Below, one piece after another: positions 50,672 through 60,001 of a stretch of 64,000 nucleotides of DNA. Source of the stretch: Gammaproteobacteria bacterium (lineage in GTDB: Bacteria; Pseudomonadota; Gammaproteobacteria; JAABTG01); NCBI GenBank assembly GCA_034522055.1, contig JAXHLS010000002.1, positions 2,871,549 to 2,935,548 on the forward strand. The letters are read 5' to 3'. The position numbers were made by a program, and so were the translations under genes. The notes beneath the pieces are model-generated. The model made no database searches and was not told where the DNA came from. It saw only the letters and a program-made list of their open reading frames with translations. Position 1 is the stretch's first letter. Every line of letters starts with the position of its first letter.

Positions 50672-51805
50672 ATGACCGAAAACCGCCGAGAGGCCTTTCT
50701 CACTCAACTCGCCGACCAGCGCGGCATCTCCGTGGCGCAATTTGCGAAGTTTGGATTTTCGCCCGACGAGCTGCGCCAGTACGGCGCCGATTTTATCAGG
50801 GGCCGCGCCAATGGAATCGCTGCGGATGCTTCGCCCACAGTGCGGTCCATGGTGGAGCACTTATCCTTCGGGGATTGGGTCCGTTGCCACGATCCACGCC
50901 ACGGGCAGATGGATCCTGACTCGCGGGATACCGATCAGATCCTCACCAGAGCGATGACCTCCTCCGACTTTACCGCAAGCCTGGCGAACACCATCGCCGA
51001 GATATCGGGCACCACCTTCGATCGCACCGTTGCCGGCGCCGTGAATCTCGCGCGGCCGGTTGGTGTGAGCGATTTCAAATCGACGACCCTTGCCCGGGTT
51101 GGTGTCGGCACCCTGGACACCGTTGCCGACGGCGCAGCATATGAGCGCCTGCGGGTAACGGAAGGCCAGGCACTTGAGGACGCCGGCATCGAGGAGCACG
51201 GGGGGACGATTTCTTTCTCTCGCAAGGTTTTTTACGGGGACAACGCCGGGCTTTTGCTCACCACCGCCATGGAGGCCGGCGGAGCGCAGGGGCGGACCCT
51301 TCTGACTGCTTTGACGAGCAAGCTGGAAAGTACCGCGAACCTGGCCGACGGAAGAGCCCCGTTCAACGCAACTGACGGCAATTTGGTAGCCGCCGGCGCT
51401 GCGCCTTCGACGCCGACCCTTGACGAAGCGATCCAGATACTGCGCGGCCTAACGAATCCCGCCGGTGACGTGGTAGGCGTCGGCCCTCGGTTCCTGGTGG
51501 TCCACCCCGCCCTTGAAACCGTTTCCCGCGGCGTAATCAATCATATTTGGGAACCTGGCGATCCGGCCCGCGTGGAGCTGGTGGTGCTCCCGTGGCTGAC
51601 GGACAGCAACGCGTGGTATTTGATGGGGGATCCGCAGGTTGCACCGGCGCTAACAATGCTTCACCTGGGGCAACACGCTGGCCGGCCGTTTCACGTTGAG
51701 CCGGTACGGACTAAGGCTTCGTCTTCGGGGGTAGATCTGGCTGTCACGGCTGACTTTGCCTTTCTTTGGACCGGCCGCTTTGCTGTAAAAAACCCTGGCG
51801 CTTGA
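50672..51805 (+). CDS. phage-type major capsid protein
   Basis: The 377-residue product resembles HK97-fold capsid proteins of the Mu-like or protease-capsid fusion type. After a helical N-terminal region (about 1-75) come LTRAMTSSDFTASLANTIAE, DFKSTTLARVGVGTLDTVAD and GGTISFSRKVFYGDNAGLLL. Then follow FNATDGNLVAAGAAPSTPTL, a VGPRFLVVHPALETVSRGVI beta segment and a C-terminal PVRTKASSSGVDLAVTADFA-type strand region. AGAGGA precedes ATG 50672; an upstream ATG at 50633 is less likely. No terminase, portal or protease gene is next to it. The family call rests on remembered motif patterns, so it needs structural confirmation. Confidence 0.72.
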   Translation: MTENRREAFLTQLADQRGISVAQFAKFGFSPDELRQYGADFIRGRANGIAADASPTVRSMVEHLSFGDWVRCHDPRHGQMDPDSRDTDQILTRAMTSSDFTASLANTIAEISGTTFDRTVAGAVNLARPVGVSDFKSTTLARVGVGTLDTVADGAAYERLRVTEGQALEDAGIEEHGGTISFSRKVFYGDNAGLLLTTAMEAGGAQGRTLLTALTSKLESTANLADGRAPFNATDGNLVAAGAAPSTPTLDEAIQILRGLTNPAGDVVGVGPRFLVVHPALETVSRGVINHIWEPGDPARVELVVLPWLTDSNAWYLMGDPQVAPALTMLHLGQHAGRPFHVEPVRTKASSSGVDLAVTADFAFLWTGRFAVKNPGA

Positions 51806-51809
51806 TGCG

Positions 51810-52013
51810 ATGACCACCGTAGGCATGGAGGGTGATCACCTGGTGGTGAGGAGCGGCGGTTCAACGTGGCGCCTGCAGCCGACGGCCGAAGCCGTGACCA
51901 CCTACATCTTCGACCCGCACGTCCGCCAGGCCGCCGACAAGTTCCTACGCATCCGCGCACACCAGCGCGAGGCGGGTCCGATGACAACCCCACCGGCATC
52001 GATGCGGCGATGA
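51810..52013 (+). CDS. small unknown protein after the capsid gene
   Basis: The 67-residue frame starts MTTVGMEGDHLVVRSGGSTW, four bases after the capsid stop, and ends PMTTPPASMRR. Its N-terminal half is beta-like and the middle helical (AADKFLRIRAHQRE). No family recognised. Position suggests a capsid accessory such as a head-tail joining or decoration protein, but there is no sequence evidence for this. Confidence 0.4.
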   Translation: MTTVGMEGDHLVVRSGGSTWRLQPTAEAVTTYIFDPHVRQAADKFLRIRAHQREAGPMTTPPASMRR

Positions 52014-52113
52014 GGTTTACGGGTCCTCACGGCGGGGGCAACTGCGGAGACGCAAGCCCGTGAATTGCCGCTAGCGGCTGACTTGAAATCTTGATTAATC
52101 CAAGGGACACCCG

Positions 52114-52272
52114 ATGACCACCCGACTATCTCCCTTCGTCTGGACCCCGCCCCGGCCTGACCGCGAGGGGGGCGGCTGGCGCGCTCACCCTGGGCGGTCT
52201 GTTCCCCGCAACCGGGATAGGCCGCGCCGGGAGTCCCCGCCGACTGGCTGGATGAATCCGCGACGGCCCTGA
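52114..52272 (+). CDS. doubtful small open reading frame
   Basis: A 52-codon frame from ATG 52114 (MTTRLSPFVWTPPRPDREGG) has AAGGGA about nine bases upstream. It is dominated by Arg and Pro, which is typical of out-of-frame GC-rich DNA. The rest of 52014-52670 appears non-coding and holds a terminator and a short repeat. Confidence 0.2.
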   Translation: MTTRLSPFVWTPPRPDREGGGWRAHPGRSVPRNRDRPRRESPPTGWMNPRRP

Positions 52273-52362
52273 TCGATCGGTTGGGCCGTCGCGGCCCGCG
52301 GGTGCATGGCCCCGCAAATAGCGAAAGCGGACGGGGGGTAGTTCCCCACGGTCGGCACCTTC

Positions 52363-52392
52363 GGCCTGGGGTGAAACCCGGGCCTTTTTTTT
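52363..52392 (+). terminator. rho-independent terminator
   Basis: An eight-pair stem GGCCTGGG / CCCGGGCC with a GTGAAA loop is directly followed by eight T residues. It would end transcription of the primase-SSB-capsid operon of the element. Confidence 0.8.
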
Positions 52393-52421
52393 GGGCGCCT
52401 GCTGGGCCAGGCCCCGGCGGT

Positions 52422-52438
52422 TATCAATTATTCTTGAC
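52422..52438. repeat. TCAATTATTCTTGA motif, copy 1
   Basis: TATCAATTATTCTTGAC is found here and almost unchanged at 53381-53397 and 54562-54579, each time in a non-coding gap. The flanking sequences after it (CTGGTATCGCCGCTG and GGGCACCCCTGCGGC) are also shared between the 52.4-kb and 53.4-kb copies. Confidence 0.6.
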
Positions 52439-52670
52439 GCCCACCGGCTTGCCCCTGGCCGCTGTTCACCCGTATCTGGTGTGCTGGTATCGCCGCTGAC
52501 CCGTAGGCGCCCCTGGAGGCGCACAGAAGGCCACAGGGGCACCCCTGCGGCCGATACCGTGCCCGTGGTAGCGGGGACCACAACCAAAGCAGAATCCAGG
52601 CGACGGCGCGCGATTAACCAGCGGCTTCTATACTGAGGGTCCGCGGACAGTTGCAAAAGGAGGCGCGTCT

Positions 52671-53243
52671 ATGAAGCCAAGACTCATTGTTGTCATGGCT
52701 ATGGCCATTGCGTGGGGAGGAGCAGAAGCCTTTGAAATGTACAGCTGCGAATTGCCGGATGGCCGAATTACGCGCTCAACAGTGCCCTGTGAATGCATTT
52801 TGGAAAACACAGTAGACCCTAGATGCGCACCGGCAACTGTACCTGGGTGGGTCAAGGAGCAAGAGCGGGCAAGGATTCGGGAAAAGAAGGAGGCTGACGA
52901 AGCCCAGCGACTAATGCGTAGGGCTGAAGAAACATTACGGACTATTGAGGAGGAGGCCACCGCCATCAGGAAAGGCGTGGAGGATTCCCTGAAAGAAGAA
53001 GAATCCAAGGACTGCCAGATAATATGGTGGAAGCGTGACCTAAGCCCGGAGGGCTTCCGGGCTGCTTACACGGGTCTAATCGAGCCGGACTCTGCTTCGA
53101 TAATCCACGTCGAAATCTGGGACCGGAATTCGCTTCGAGCAACTGGCTGGGGAGTTCCTAACCCCCGGGGCTATTTCGAATTCAACGTTTACTCCAATAT
53201 CCGAATCGACGAGAACGATGTTCCCGTTTTCAGTTGCGACTAG
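52671..53243 (+). CDS. exported cysteine-containing protein of unknown function
   Basis: The 190-residue product has a signal peptide (MKPRLIVVMAMAIAWGGAEA). A short domain follows with four cysteines (MYSCELPDGRITRSTVPCEC and DPRCAPA), then a long charged helix (about residues 60-105) and a C-terminal beta-like domain ending VPVFSCD. Presumably it is periplasmic or secreted with disulfides. It carries lower GC than its neighbours, as typical for cargo. No known family; in this context it could be a superinfection-exclusion or surface protein, but that is speculation. AAGGAGG precedes ATG 52671. Confidence 0.7.
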   Translation: MKPRLIVVMAMAIAWGGAEAFEMYSCELPDGRITRSTVPCECILENTVDPRCAPATVPGWVKEQERARIREKKEADEAQRLMRRAEETLRTIEEEATAIRKGVEDSLKEEESKDCQIIWWKRDLSPEGFRAAYTGLIEPDSASIIHVEIWDRNSLRATGWGVPNPRGYFEFNVYSNIRIDENDVPVFSCD

Positions 53244-53730
53244 ACGACACTGGCCCTTGGGTGTGGAAGCGCGGTAGCTGGCTATAAATGAGGATGTCCC
53301 ATGAAGGAAGGAGGTAGATGCTGCCGCCCAACTGGCTGATGCTTCTTTTCCTGCTGACGTGCCTGCCAACGCCGGGACTTTATCAATTATTCTTGATAAT
53401 TCGGCAGGATAATTCGGCAGGCCCGTCCTTGGCCGATGGCGGTAGATGTTCCATCACCACCTTGGTTACCCGCGGCTGGGCTGGTATCGCCGCTGGCCGG
53501 TGGGCGCTTCTGAAGGCACACAAGTGGCCTCAAGGGCACCCCTGCGGCTGTGCATTGTTGTGGCGGTTTACTTTTGTTGGCCGGCGGGTTTATCTTTGAC
53601 GCTAAGCCCGCAGCCGACCCGACCCAAGGCATGCGGGGGCAGAGACGCGGCACGGCATGGCATAGGTGAGCGGATTCGAGCGTGGTCGGGGTATCCGCCA
53701 TCCTCCCTTCAACCCACGAGTGAGGACGCC
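53244..53730. other. non-coding stretch with repeat
   Basis: This stretch holds the second TCAATTATTCTTGA motif (53381-53397), a local duplication of ATAATTCGGCAGG, and sequence resembling 52440-52570. Frames through it are Arg/Trp-rich and unconvincing. No RNA gene is recognised. Confidence 0.45.
53381..53397. repeat. TCAATTATTCTTGA motif, copy 2
   Basis: TATCAATTATTCTTGAT is the second instance of the motif also seen at 52422 and 54562. It is followed by a tandem ATAATTCGGCAGG (twice) and then by sequence similar to that following copy 1. Confidence 0.6.
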
Positions 53731-53955
53731 ATGCAATCGCAGCAACATTCCATTGAGGCCAGAGCCCGCCGGCTAGCAAAGCGTAACGGGTATATAGCAA
53801 CCAAGTCCCGCCGGTATTCTCCGCCTAATGATTACGGCGAGTTCATGCTGCTTGAACCCGGCATGAATGTTCCGGTATTGGGTTTCCGTTATGACGCGAC
53901 GCCAGATGAGATCATCGAGTTCTTATCTGATGAGCCCGACGAGACTCAATCTTGA
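53731..53955 (+). CDS. 74-residue protein of unknown function
   Basis: ATG 53731, with GTGAGGA upstream, opens MQSQQHSIEARARRLAKRNG and continues YIATKSRRYSPPNDYGEFML to a C-terminal GFRYDATPDEIIEFLSDEPD. The arrangement (basic helix, short beta hairpin, acidic helix) is common for small phage or ICE proteins. No function can be assigned. The frame upstream of 53731 is not plausible coding sequence. Confidence 0.6.
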   Translation: MQSQQHSIEARARRLAKRNGYIATKSRRYSPPNDYGEFMLLEPGMNVPVLGFRYDATPDEIIEFLSDEPDETQS

Positions 53956-54003
53956 ATTTACTCCGGCGCCCTATGCCGACCACGCCCCGCTTCGGCGGGG
54001 TAT

Positions 54004-54336
54004 TCAATCCCGCATCGCTTGAGCGAGGTCCTTCTTTAGCTTCGCGAGGCGCCTCTTAAGTAGTCCGATTTCCCTCTCGATAGCTACGACATCGGCGTAA
54101 ATGGTCCCTACATCCGTCCCCGGCAACCATGAACTCACAGTTTGAACTTCGGTGGTGTTATCGCTAACGATATCATCCGTAAGCCCTTCCATGATTTGAA
54201 ATCGATGCTTGCAGTACATGCCATTTTCGCCGGCCCGGCATGTGCAGTAAGCGGACAGGTTGCCCCCGTTTCTGATGAAAGTGACGCGGTACGGCTCGGG
54301 TGCTGAGCCTTGGACGTAGAACGTGATCTCTTCCAT
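54004..54336 (-). CDS. SWIM zinc-finger protein
   Basis: The 110-residue protein has an N-terminal beta region (EITFYVQGSAPEPYRVTF). It then has the SWIM-type motif AYCTCRAGENGMYCKHRFQI (C-x-C-x8-C-x-H), which binds zinc and often nucleic acids or proteins. The C-terminus is a basic coiled coil (EREIGLLKRRLAKLKKDLAQ). The last residues recur in a decayed copy at 44307-44392 outside attL, so this gene belongs to the right end of this element type. It lies downstream of a 52-residue gene on the same strand. Confidence 0.75.
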   Translation of the reverse strand: MEEITFYVQGSAPEPYRVTFIRNGGNLSAYCTCRAGENGMYCKHRFQIMEGLTDDIVSDNTTEVQTVSSWLPGTDVGTIYADVVAIEREIGLLKRRLAKLKKDLAQAMRD

Positions 54337-54350
54337 GAACGAATCCGCCT

Positions 54351-54509
54351 TTACTCGGTGAAAATGTCTCGAACTGTCGCGGGGTCTTGAACGAGCTTGC
54401 CGGTCTTCAAGAAAGTAACGAATCGCGACTCACAAGCACTCTGTTTACGTTCCAGCAATTCCGCCTTGACCACGTTCACCTCCAGGGGTGCCTCGATTCT
54501 GATCCGCAC
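54351..54509 (-). CDS. 52-residue partner of the SWIM protein
   Basis: From GTG 54509 (preceded by GGGGAAGGGA) the frame reads MRIRIEAPLEVNVVKAELLE, then RKQSACESRFVTFLKTGKLV and QDPATVRDIFTE. It ends at TAA 54351-54353, 14 bases before the SWIM gene start. The sequence looks like a real small protein rather than out-of-frame noise. The pair resembles a two-gene cassette; a toxin-antitoxin or regulatory relation is possible but not shown by any motif. Confidence 0.5.
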   Translation of the reverse strand: MRIRIEAPLEVNVVKAELLERKQSACESRFVTFLKTGKLVQDPATVRDIFTE

Positions 54510-54528
54510 TTGGTTTCCCTTCCCCCGA

Positions 54529-54553
54529 GCCCGGCCCCGCGCCGGGCTTTTTT
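54529..54553 (+). terminator. hairpin with T-tract
   Basis: GCCCGG / CCGGGC with a seven-base loop is followed by six T residues, oriented to stop plus-strand transcription. It sits upstream of the minus-strand 52-residue gene, so it may insulate that operon's promoter region. The TCAATAATTCTTGA motif follows ten bases later. Confidence 0.6.
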
Positions 54554-54561
54554 GTGCCTGG

Positions 54562-54579
54562 CGTCAATAATTCTTGATG
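54562..54579. repeat. TCAATTATTCTTGA motif, copy 3
   Basis: CGTCAATAATTCTTGATG differs by one base in the core from the 52422 and 53381 copies. Like copy 1 it stands shortly after a T-tract terminator and before GCCCCTGGCC-type sequence. Confidence 0.55.
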
Positions 54580-54735
54580 CCCCTGGCCGAGCCCGTCCCC
54601 CGCTGCGAAAGACCCCCCTGGAGGCCCTGAGCGCCGCCAGGAGCGGCTATCGGGATTCGTGGGTATGTGGACACCGGGAGCACCTGGCAGGGTGCTGGCG
54701 GGCATTGAAGAGCACGGCGGCCTTCCTTGCTGTTC

Positions 54736-54755
54736 TGCTTACCCTGTGCTTACCC
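54736..54755. promoter_or_regulatory. putative integrase arm-type sites near attR
   Basis: Two TGCTTACCC units separated by two bases match 44786-44805 exactly over 20 bases. They lie 43 bases inside attR, mirroring the cluster near attL. Confidence 0.6.
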
Positions 54756-54798
54756 GAAGGTGGAGCGCGGGTTAGGTGGTCCGTAAGTCATTGATTTT

Positions 54799-54846
54799 TG
54801 GTCGGGGTGAGAGGATTTGAACCTCCGACCACCGCCTCCCGAAGGC
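54799..54846. other. attR core within tRNA-Pro
   Basis: This is the second copy of the 48-bp attachment core, forming the 3' part of the intact tRNA gene, so integration restored a functional tRNA at this end. Confidence 0.9.
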
Positions 54847-54875
54847 GGTGCTCTACCAAGCTGAGCTACACCCCG
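54799..54875 (-). tRNA. tRNA-Pro (anticodon CGG)
   Basis: The minus strand folds as a 77-nt tRNA. The acceptor stem is CGGGGTG/CACCCCG and the D-arm GCTCAGCTTGGTAGAGC. The anticodon stem CCGCC/GGCGG holds the loop TTCGGGA (anticodon CGG, reading CCG), and the T-arm GGAGGTTCAAATCCTCT follows. The 3' CCA is encoded (54799-54801). It serves as the integration site of the adjacent element. Confidence 0.95.
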
Positions 54876-54898
54876 AGCGGTAGGGAATCAGGCGGACT

Positions 54899-55927
54899 TC
54901 AGTAGTCCCGCTCCACGGCGAATTCCGCCAGGGCGACCAGGGCATCCCTGTAGGCCGAGTCGGGAATATCCGCCAGCGCCGCGATGGCCTTTGCGGCCTC
55001 GGTGCGCGCGGCGTGCGCAGTGTATGCGATGGACCCGGTGGATTCAATCGCGGATGCCACGGCATCGATGTCCGCCAGGCCGCCATTACGCACCGCCTCT
55101 CGCAGCACCTCGCGTTGCGCCGGCGCCGACTCGCGCATGGCGTGGATGAGGGGTAGGGTGGGTTTGCCCTCTGCCAGATCGTCGCCGATGTTCTTGCCCA
55201 GCGCGGCGGCGGAGGAGCTGTAGTCCAGCGCATCGTCCACGAGCTGGAAGGCGGTGCCCAGGTGGAGCCCATAGCGGGCCAGGGCCGTCTCATCCTGCCG
55301 CGGGCGGCCCGCCAGTATGGCGCCCAGCTGGCTACCGGCCTCGAACAGCTTGGCGGTCTTGGCCTGGATCACCCGGCGGTATTGCTCCTCCGTGGTGTCC
55401 GGTTCGTGACAATTCAGCAGCTGCTGCACCTCGCCCTCGGCGATGACGTTGGTGGTGTCGGCGAGGATCTCCATGACCCGGGGGTTGCCCACGGATACCA
55501 TCATCTGAAAGGAGCGTGAGTAGAGAAAATCGCCCACCAGCACGCTGGCCTCGTTGCCCCAGATGGAATTCGCCGTTTCGCGGCCGCGGCGCAGGTTGGA
55601 GGCATCCACCACGTCGTCGTGGAGCAGGGTCGCCGTGTGGATGAACTCGATGACGGCCGCCAGGGTGATGTGATGTTCGCCGCGATAGTGACAGGCGCCG
55701 GCGCTTAGCAGCACCAGCAGCGGACGCAGCCGCTTGCCCCCGCTGTTGATGATGTAGTGGCTGAGCTGGTCGATGAGCACCACCTCGGAGCTGAGACGCT
55801 CGCGGATGGTGAGGTCGACGGCGGCCGCGTCCTCCAATACCAGGGCCCGGATCTGGTCGAGATCGAGGGATGGCTGGAGGACTGTGCCTGAGTAGGCAGG
55901 GGATATGGATTGACCCTTCTCTAGCAT
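54899..55927 (-). CDS. ispB: octaprenyl diphosphate synthase
   Basis: IspB makes the polyprenyl side chain of ubiquinone/menaquinone from farnesyl and isopentenyl diphosphate. The 342-residue protein has both aspartate-rich motifs (LLHDDVVDASNLRRGRETAN and QLVDDALDYSSS) and the early GGKRLRPLLVLLSA. ATG 55927 is favoured over a start at 56050, where the added residues have no family match. Divergent orientation next to rplU is the normal gammaproteobacterial arrangement. Confidence 0.93.
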   Translation of the reverse strand: MLEKGQSISPAYSGTVLQPSLDLDQIRALVLEDAAAVDLTIRERLSSEVVLIDQLSHYIINSGGKRLRPLLVLLSAGACHYRGEHHITLAAVIEFIHTATLLHDDVVDASNLRRGRETANSIWGNEASVLVGDFLYSRSFQMMVSVGNPRVMEILADTTNVIAEGEVQQLLNCHEPDTTEEQYRRVIQAKTAKLFEAGSQLGAILAGRPRQDETALARYGLHLGTAFQLVDDALDYSSSAAALGKNIGDDLAEGKPTLPLIHAMRESAPAQREVLREAVRNGGLADIDAVASAIESTGSIAYTAHAARTEAAKAIAALADIPDSAYRDALVALAEFAVERDY

Positions 55928-56333
55928 GGCGAATGTATGGCGAGGTGGCCCCTGAAAAATGGATGGTTCAAAGCCGGCAGCGTCGGGCACCGCCCGCGGC
56001 CGGGAAGTTAGTCGCGCCGCAGGCGTGAGCCTCCCCGAAGCCGGAGTCAATGCCTTGGTGTACCGCGGTGATCAGCACGCCGCCGGGGCCACAACCACTG
56101 CCTGACACCCCCCATGTTCCCACATTCTTTCTGGAATACCCACAATGGGGCAGCGGCCGTGGTCCGGTCTGGGCCTGGATCGGAGGGGAGGCGGGGGTTG
56201 CCCTGCAAACATAATGTCGTGTGCGGCTTTGCACGGCGTCTACCACCTTGTTTGTAAGCGTGAAACCGATTAGAATCCCGCGCTTTTCCGGCGTCCCTAA
56301 TGAGGGGCGACAACCAGTATGCGGAGCACTTCG
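55928..56333. other. divergent intergenic region between ispB and rplU
   Basis: About 400 bases carry the promoters of ispB and the rplU operon. The rplU-side promoter is assigned below. Frames on either strand have no recognisable domain. Nothing else is seen. Confidence 0.5.
56248..56276 (+). promoter_or_regulatory. sigma-70 promoter of rplU-rpmA
   Basis: TTGTTT at 56248-56253 and TAGAAT at 56271-56276 are separated by exactly 17 bases, placing a start site near 56283, about 50 bases before the rplU ATG. Confidence 0.6.
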
Positions 56334-56648
56334 ATGTACGCGGTATTTATTACGGGTGGTAAACAGTATCGGGTCAAGGAAGGGGACCGGATCCGTGTCG
56401 AGAAGCTGGTGGGCGACGAGGGTGCCAGCGTGGATTTCGACCATGTCCTGATGGTGGGTGAGGGAAGCGATGTCCGGATCGGCGCGCCCTACGTGGCCGG
56501 CGGCAGGGTGACCTGCACCGTGAAGGGCCAGGGCCGGGGCAAGAAGGTGAACATCATCAAGTTCCGGCGCCGCAAGCACCACATGAAGCGTATGGGGCAC
56601 CGGCAGGCCTATACCGAGGTCGAGATCACGGGCATCAGCGCCGGTTGA
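56334..56648 (+). CDS. rplU: 50S ribosomal protein L21
   Basis: The 104-residue protein starts [20 protein letters not shown] and contains [20 protein letters not shown], the L21 signature. Length matches E. coli L21 (103 residues). ATG 56334 is chosen over an in-frame start at 56319 because it gives the exact family N-terminus. It lies 33 bases before rpmA, as in nearly all bacteria. Confidence 0.97.
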   Translation: MYAVFITGGKQYRVKEGDRIRVEKLVGDEGASVDFDHVLMVGEGSDVRIGAPYVAGGRVTCTVKGQGRGKKVNIIKFRRRKHHMKRMGHRQAYTEVEITGISAG

Positions 56649-56681
56649 ATGGTCACCGGTTGAATGGTCAGGAGAGCATAG

Positions 56682-59213
<2,532 letters not shown>

Positions 59214-59224
59214 GGCATACTCTG

Positions 59225-59340
59225 GGGAAATGGGAAATGGGAAATGGGAAATGGGAAATGGGAAATGGGGAGTAGGGAACGGTGAACAGAGAATAGTGAA
59301 TAGTGAATAGTGAATAGTGAATAGTGAATAGTGAATAGTG
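59225..59340. repeat. two adjacent heptanucleotide tandem repeats
   Basis: GGGAAAT is repeated about six times (59225-59268), followed by a different seven-base unit GAATAGT repeated about seven times (59291-59340). Both are non-coding, downstream of proB. Equal unit length with different sequence suggests independent slippage or a shared mechanism. Confidence 0.92.
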
Positions 59341-59375
59341 ATAGGGAATAGGGAAGGGGTTGGGTTGGGGCGTAA

Positions 59376-59404
59376 AAAAGCCGGCGCGGGGGCCGGCTTT
59401 TGCG
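59376..59404. terminator. bidirectional terminator between proB and rpsT
   Basis: AAAAAAGCCGGC-GCGGGG-GCCGGCTTTT is a hairpin with an A-tract before and a T-tract after, suitable for ending both the plus-strand obgE-proB transcript and the minus-strand rpsT transcript. Confidence 0.82.
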
Positions 59405-59463
59405 GGGGGCGGTGCCGCCCCCCCCATATGGCTGACTATGGCAGGCGATGGTAGACCACGGCG

Positions 59464-59727
59464 TCAGGCCATGGCCTTGATGCGGGCGTTGAGCCTGCTC
59501 TTGTGGCGCGCCGCCTTGTTGCGATGTAACAGATCCTTGTCCGCCATGCGGTCGATGATAGGCACGGCCGCCGTGTAGGCCTGGACGGCGGTCTCGCGGT
59601 CACCGGATTCGATGGCATTGACCACCTTCTTGATAGACGTGCGCACCATGGAGCGCTGTCCCTGGTTTCTGGCCCGGCGCTTCAGTGCCTGGCGTGCTCT
59701 CTTGATGGCTTGGGGGGAGTTGGCCAA
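59464..59727 (-). CDS. rpsT: 30S ribosomal protein S20
   Basis: The 87-residue protein (ANSPQAIKRARQALKRRARN; SMVRTSIKKVVNAIESGD; NKAARHKSRLNARIKAM) is S20 at the exact length of the E. coli protein. The start is TTG 59727, with AGAGGT upstream; E. coli rpsT also uses UUG, linked to its autoregulation. An upstream in-frame start would add eleven residues not found in S20. It is transcribed towards proB and away from murJ. Confidence 0.95.
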   Translation of the reverse strand: MANSPQAIKRARQALKRRARNQGQRSMVRTSIKKVVNAIESGDRETAVQAYTAAVPIIDRMADKDLLHRNKAARHKSRLNARIKAMA

Positions 59728-60001
59728 GTCGCTACCTCTCGTGAGTCCGAATAACCGCAATCAGTAAAAGGACCATTTTGAACGATTTGCCCTTTGCCGG
59801 TCAAGAGACTTTGACGCATCATGGGCACCCGGGAGTGCCGATGGATGCGGCTTGTCCAGTGGGGCCCGGGCCGGGTGCGCGGCGGTTTCGACCCGGCGGG
59901 TTCGATCCGTGATGGATCGAGAGATTATTTCGTCAGTCAATGAATTCCGGCGGTTTCATGCGGGGCCATCGCTCCCGTGACCGCCCCTCGAGGAGACGAC
60001 C

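Larger units (their letters stand above)
44610..54846. mobile_element. 10.2-kb integrative element in tRNA-Pro(CGG), satellite-like
   Basis: Bounded by 48-bp direct repeats, it encodes in order: a tyrosine integrase, two small genes, an AlpA-like regulator, a small basic protein, a toprim/D5-type primase-helicase, SSB, an unknown protein, a phage-type major capsid protein, a small unknown protein, an exported protein and a 74-residue protein. On the opposite strand it has a SWIM zinc-finger protein with a 52-residue partner. Int, AlpA and P4-like primase are hallmarks of P4-like or PICI-like phage satellites. No terminase, portal, tail or lysis gene is recognised, so it is unlikely to be an autonomous phage. 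The integrase lies next to attL, away from the intact tRNA. Confidence 0.85.

Noticed and set aside
53986-54001. Terminator CCCCGC-TTCG-GCGGGG
   Set aside because: A stable hairpin but without a T-tract on either strand; left unassigned.
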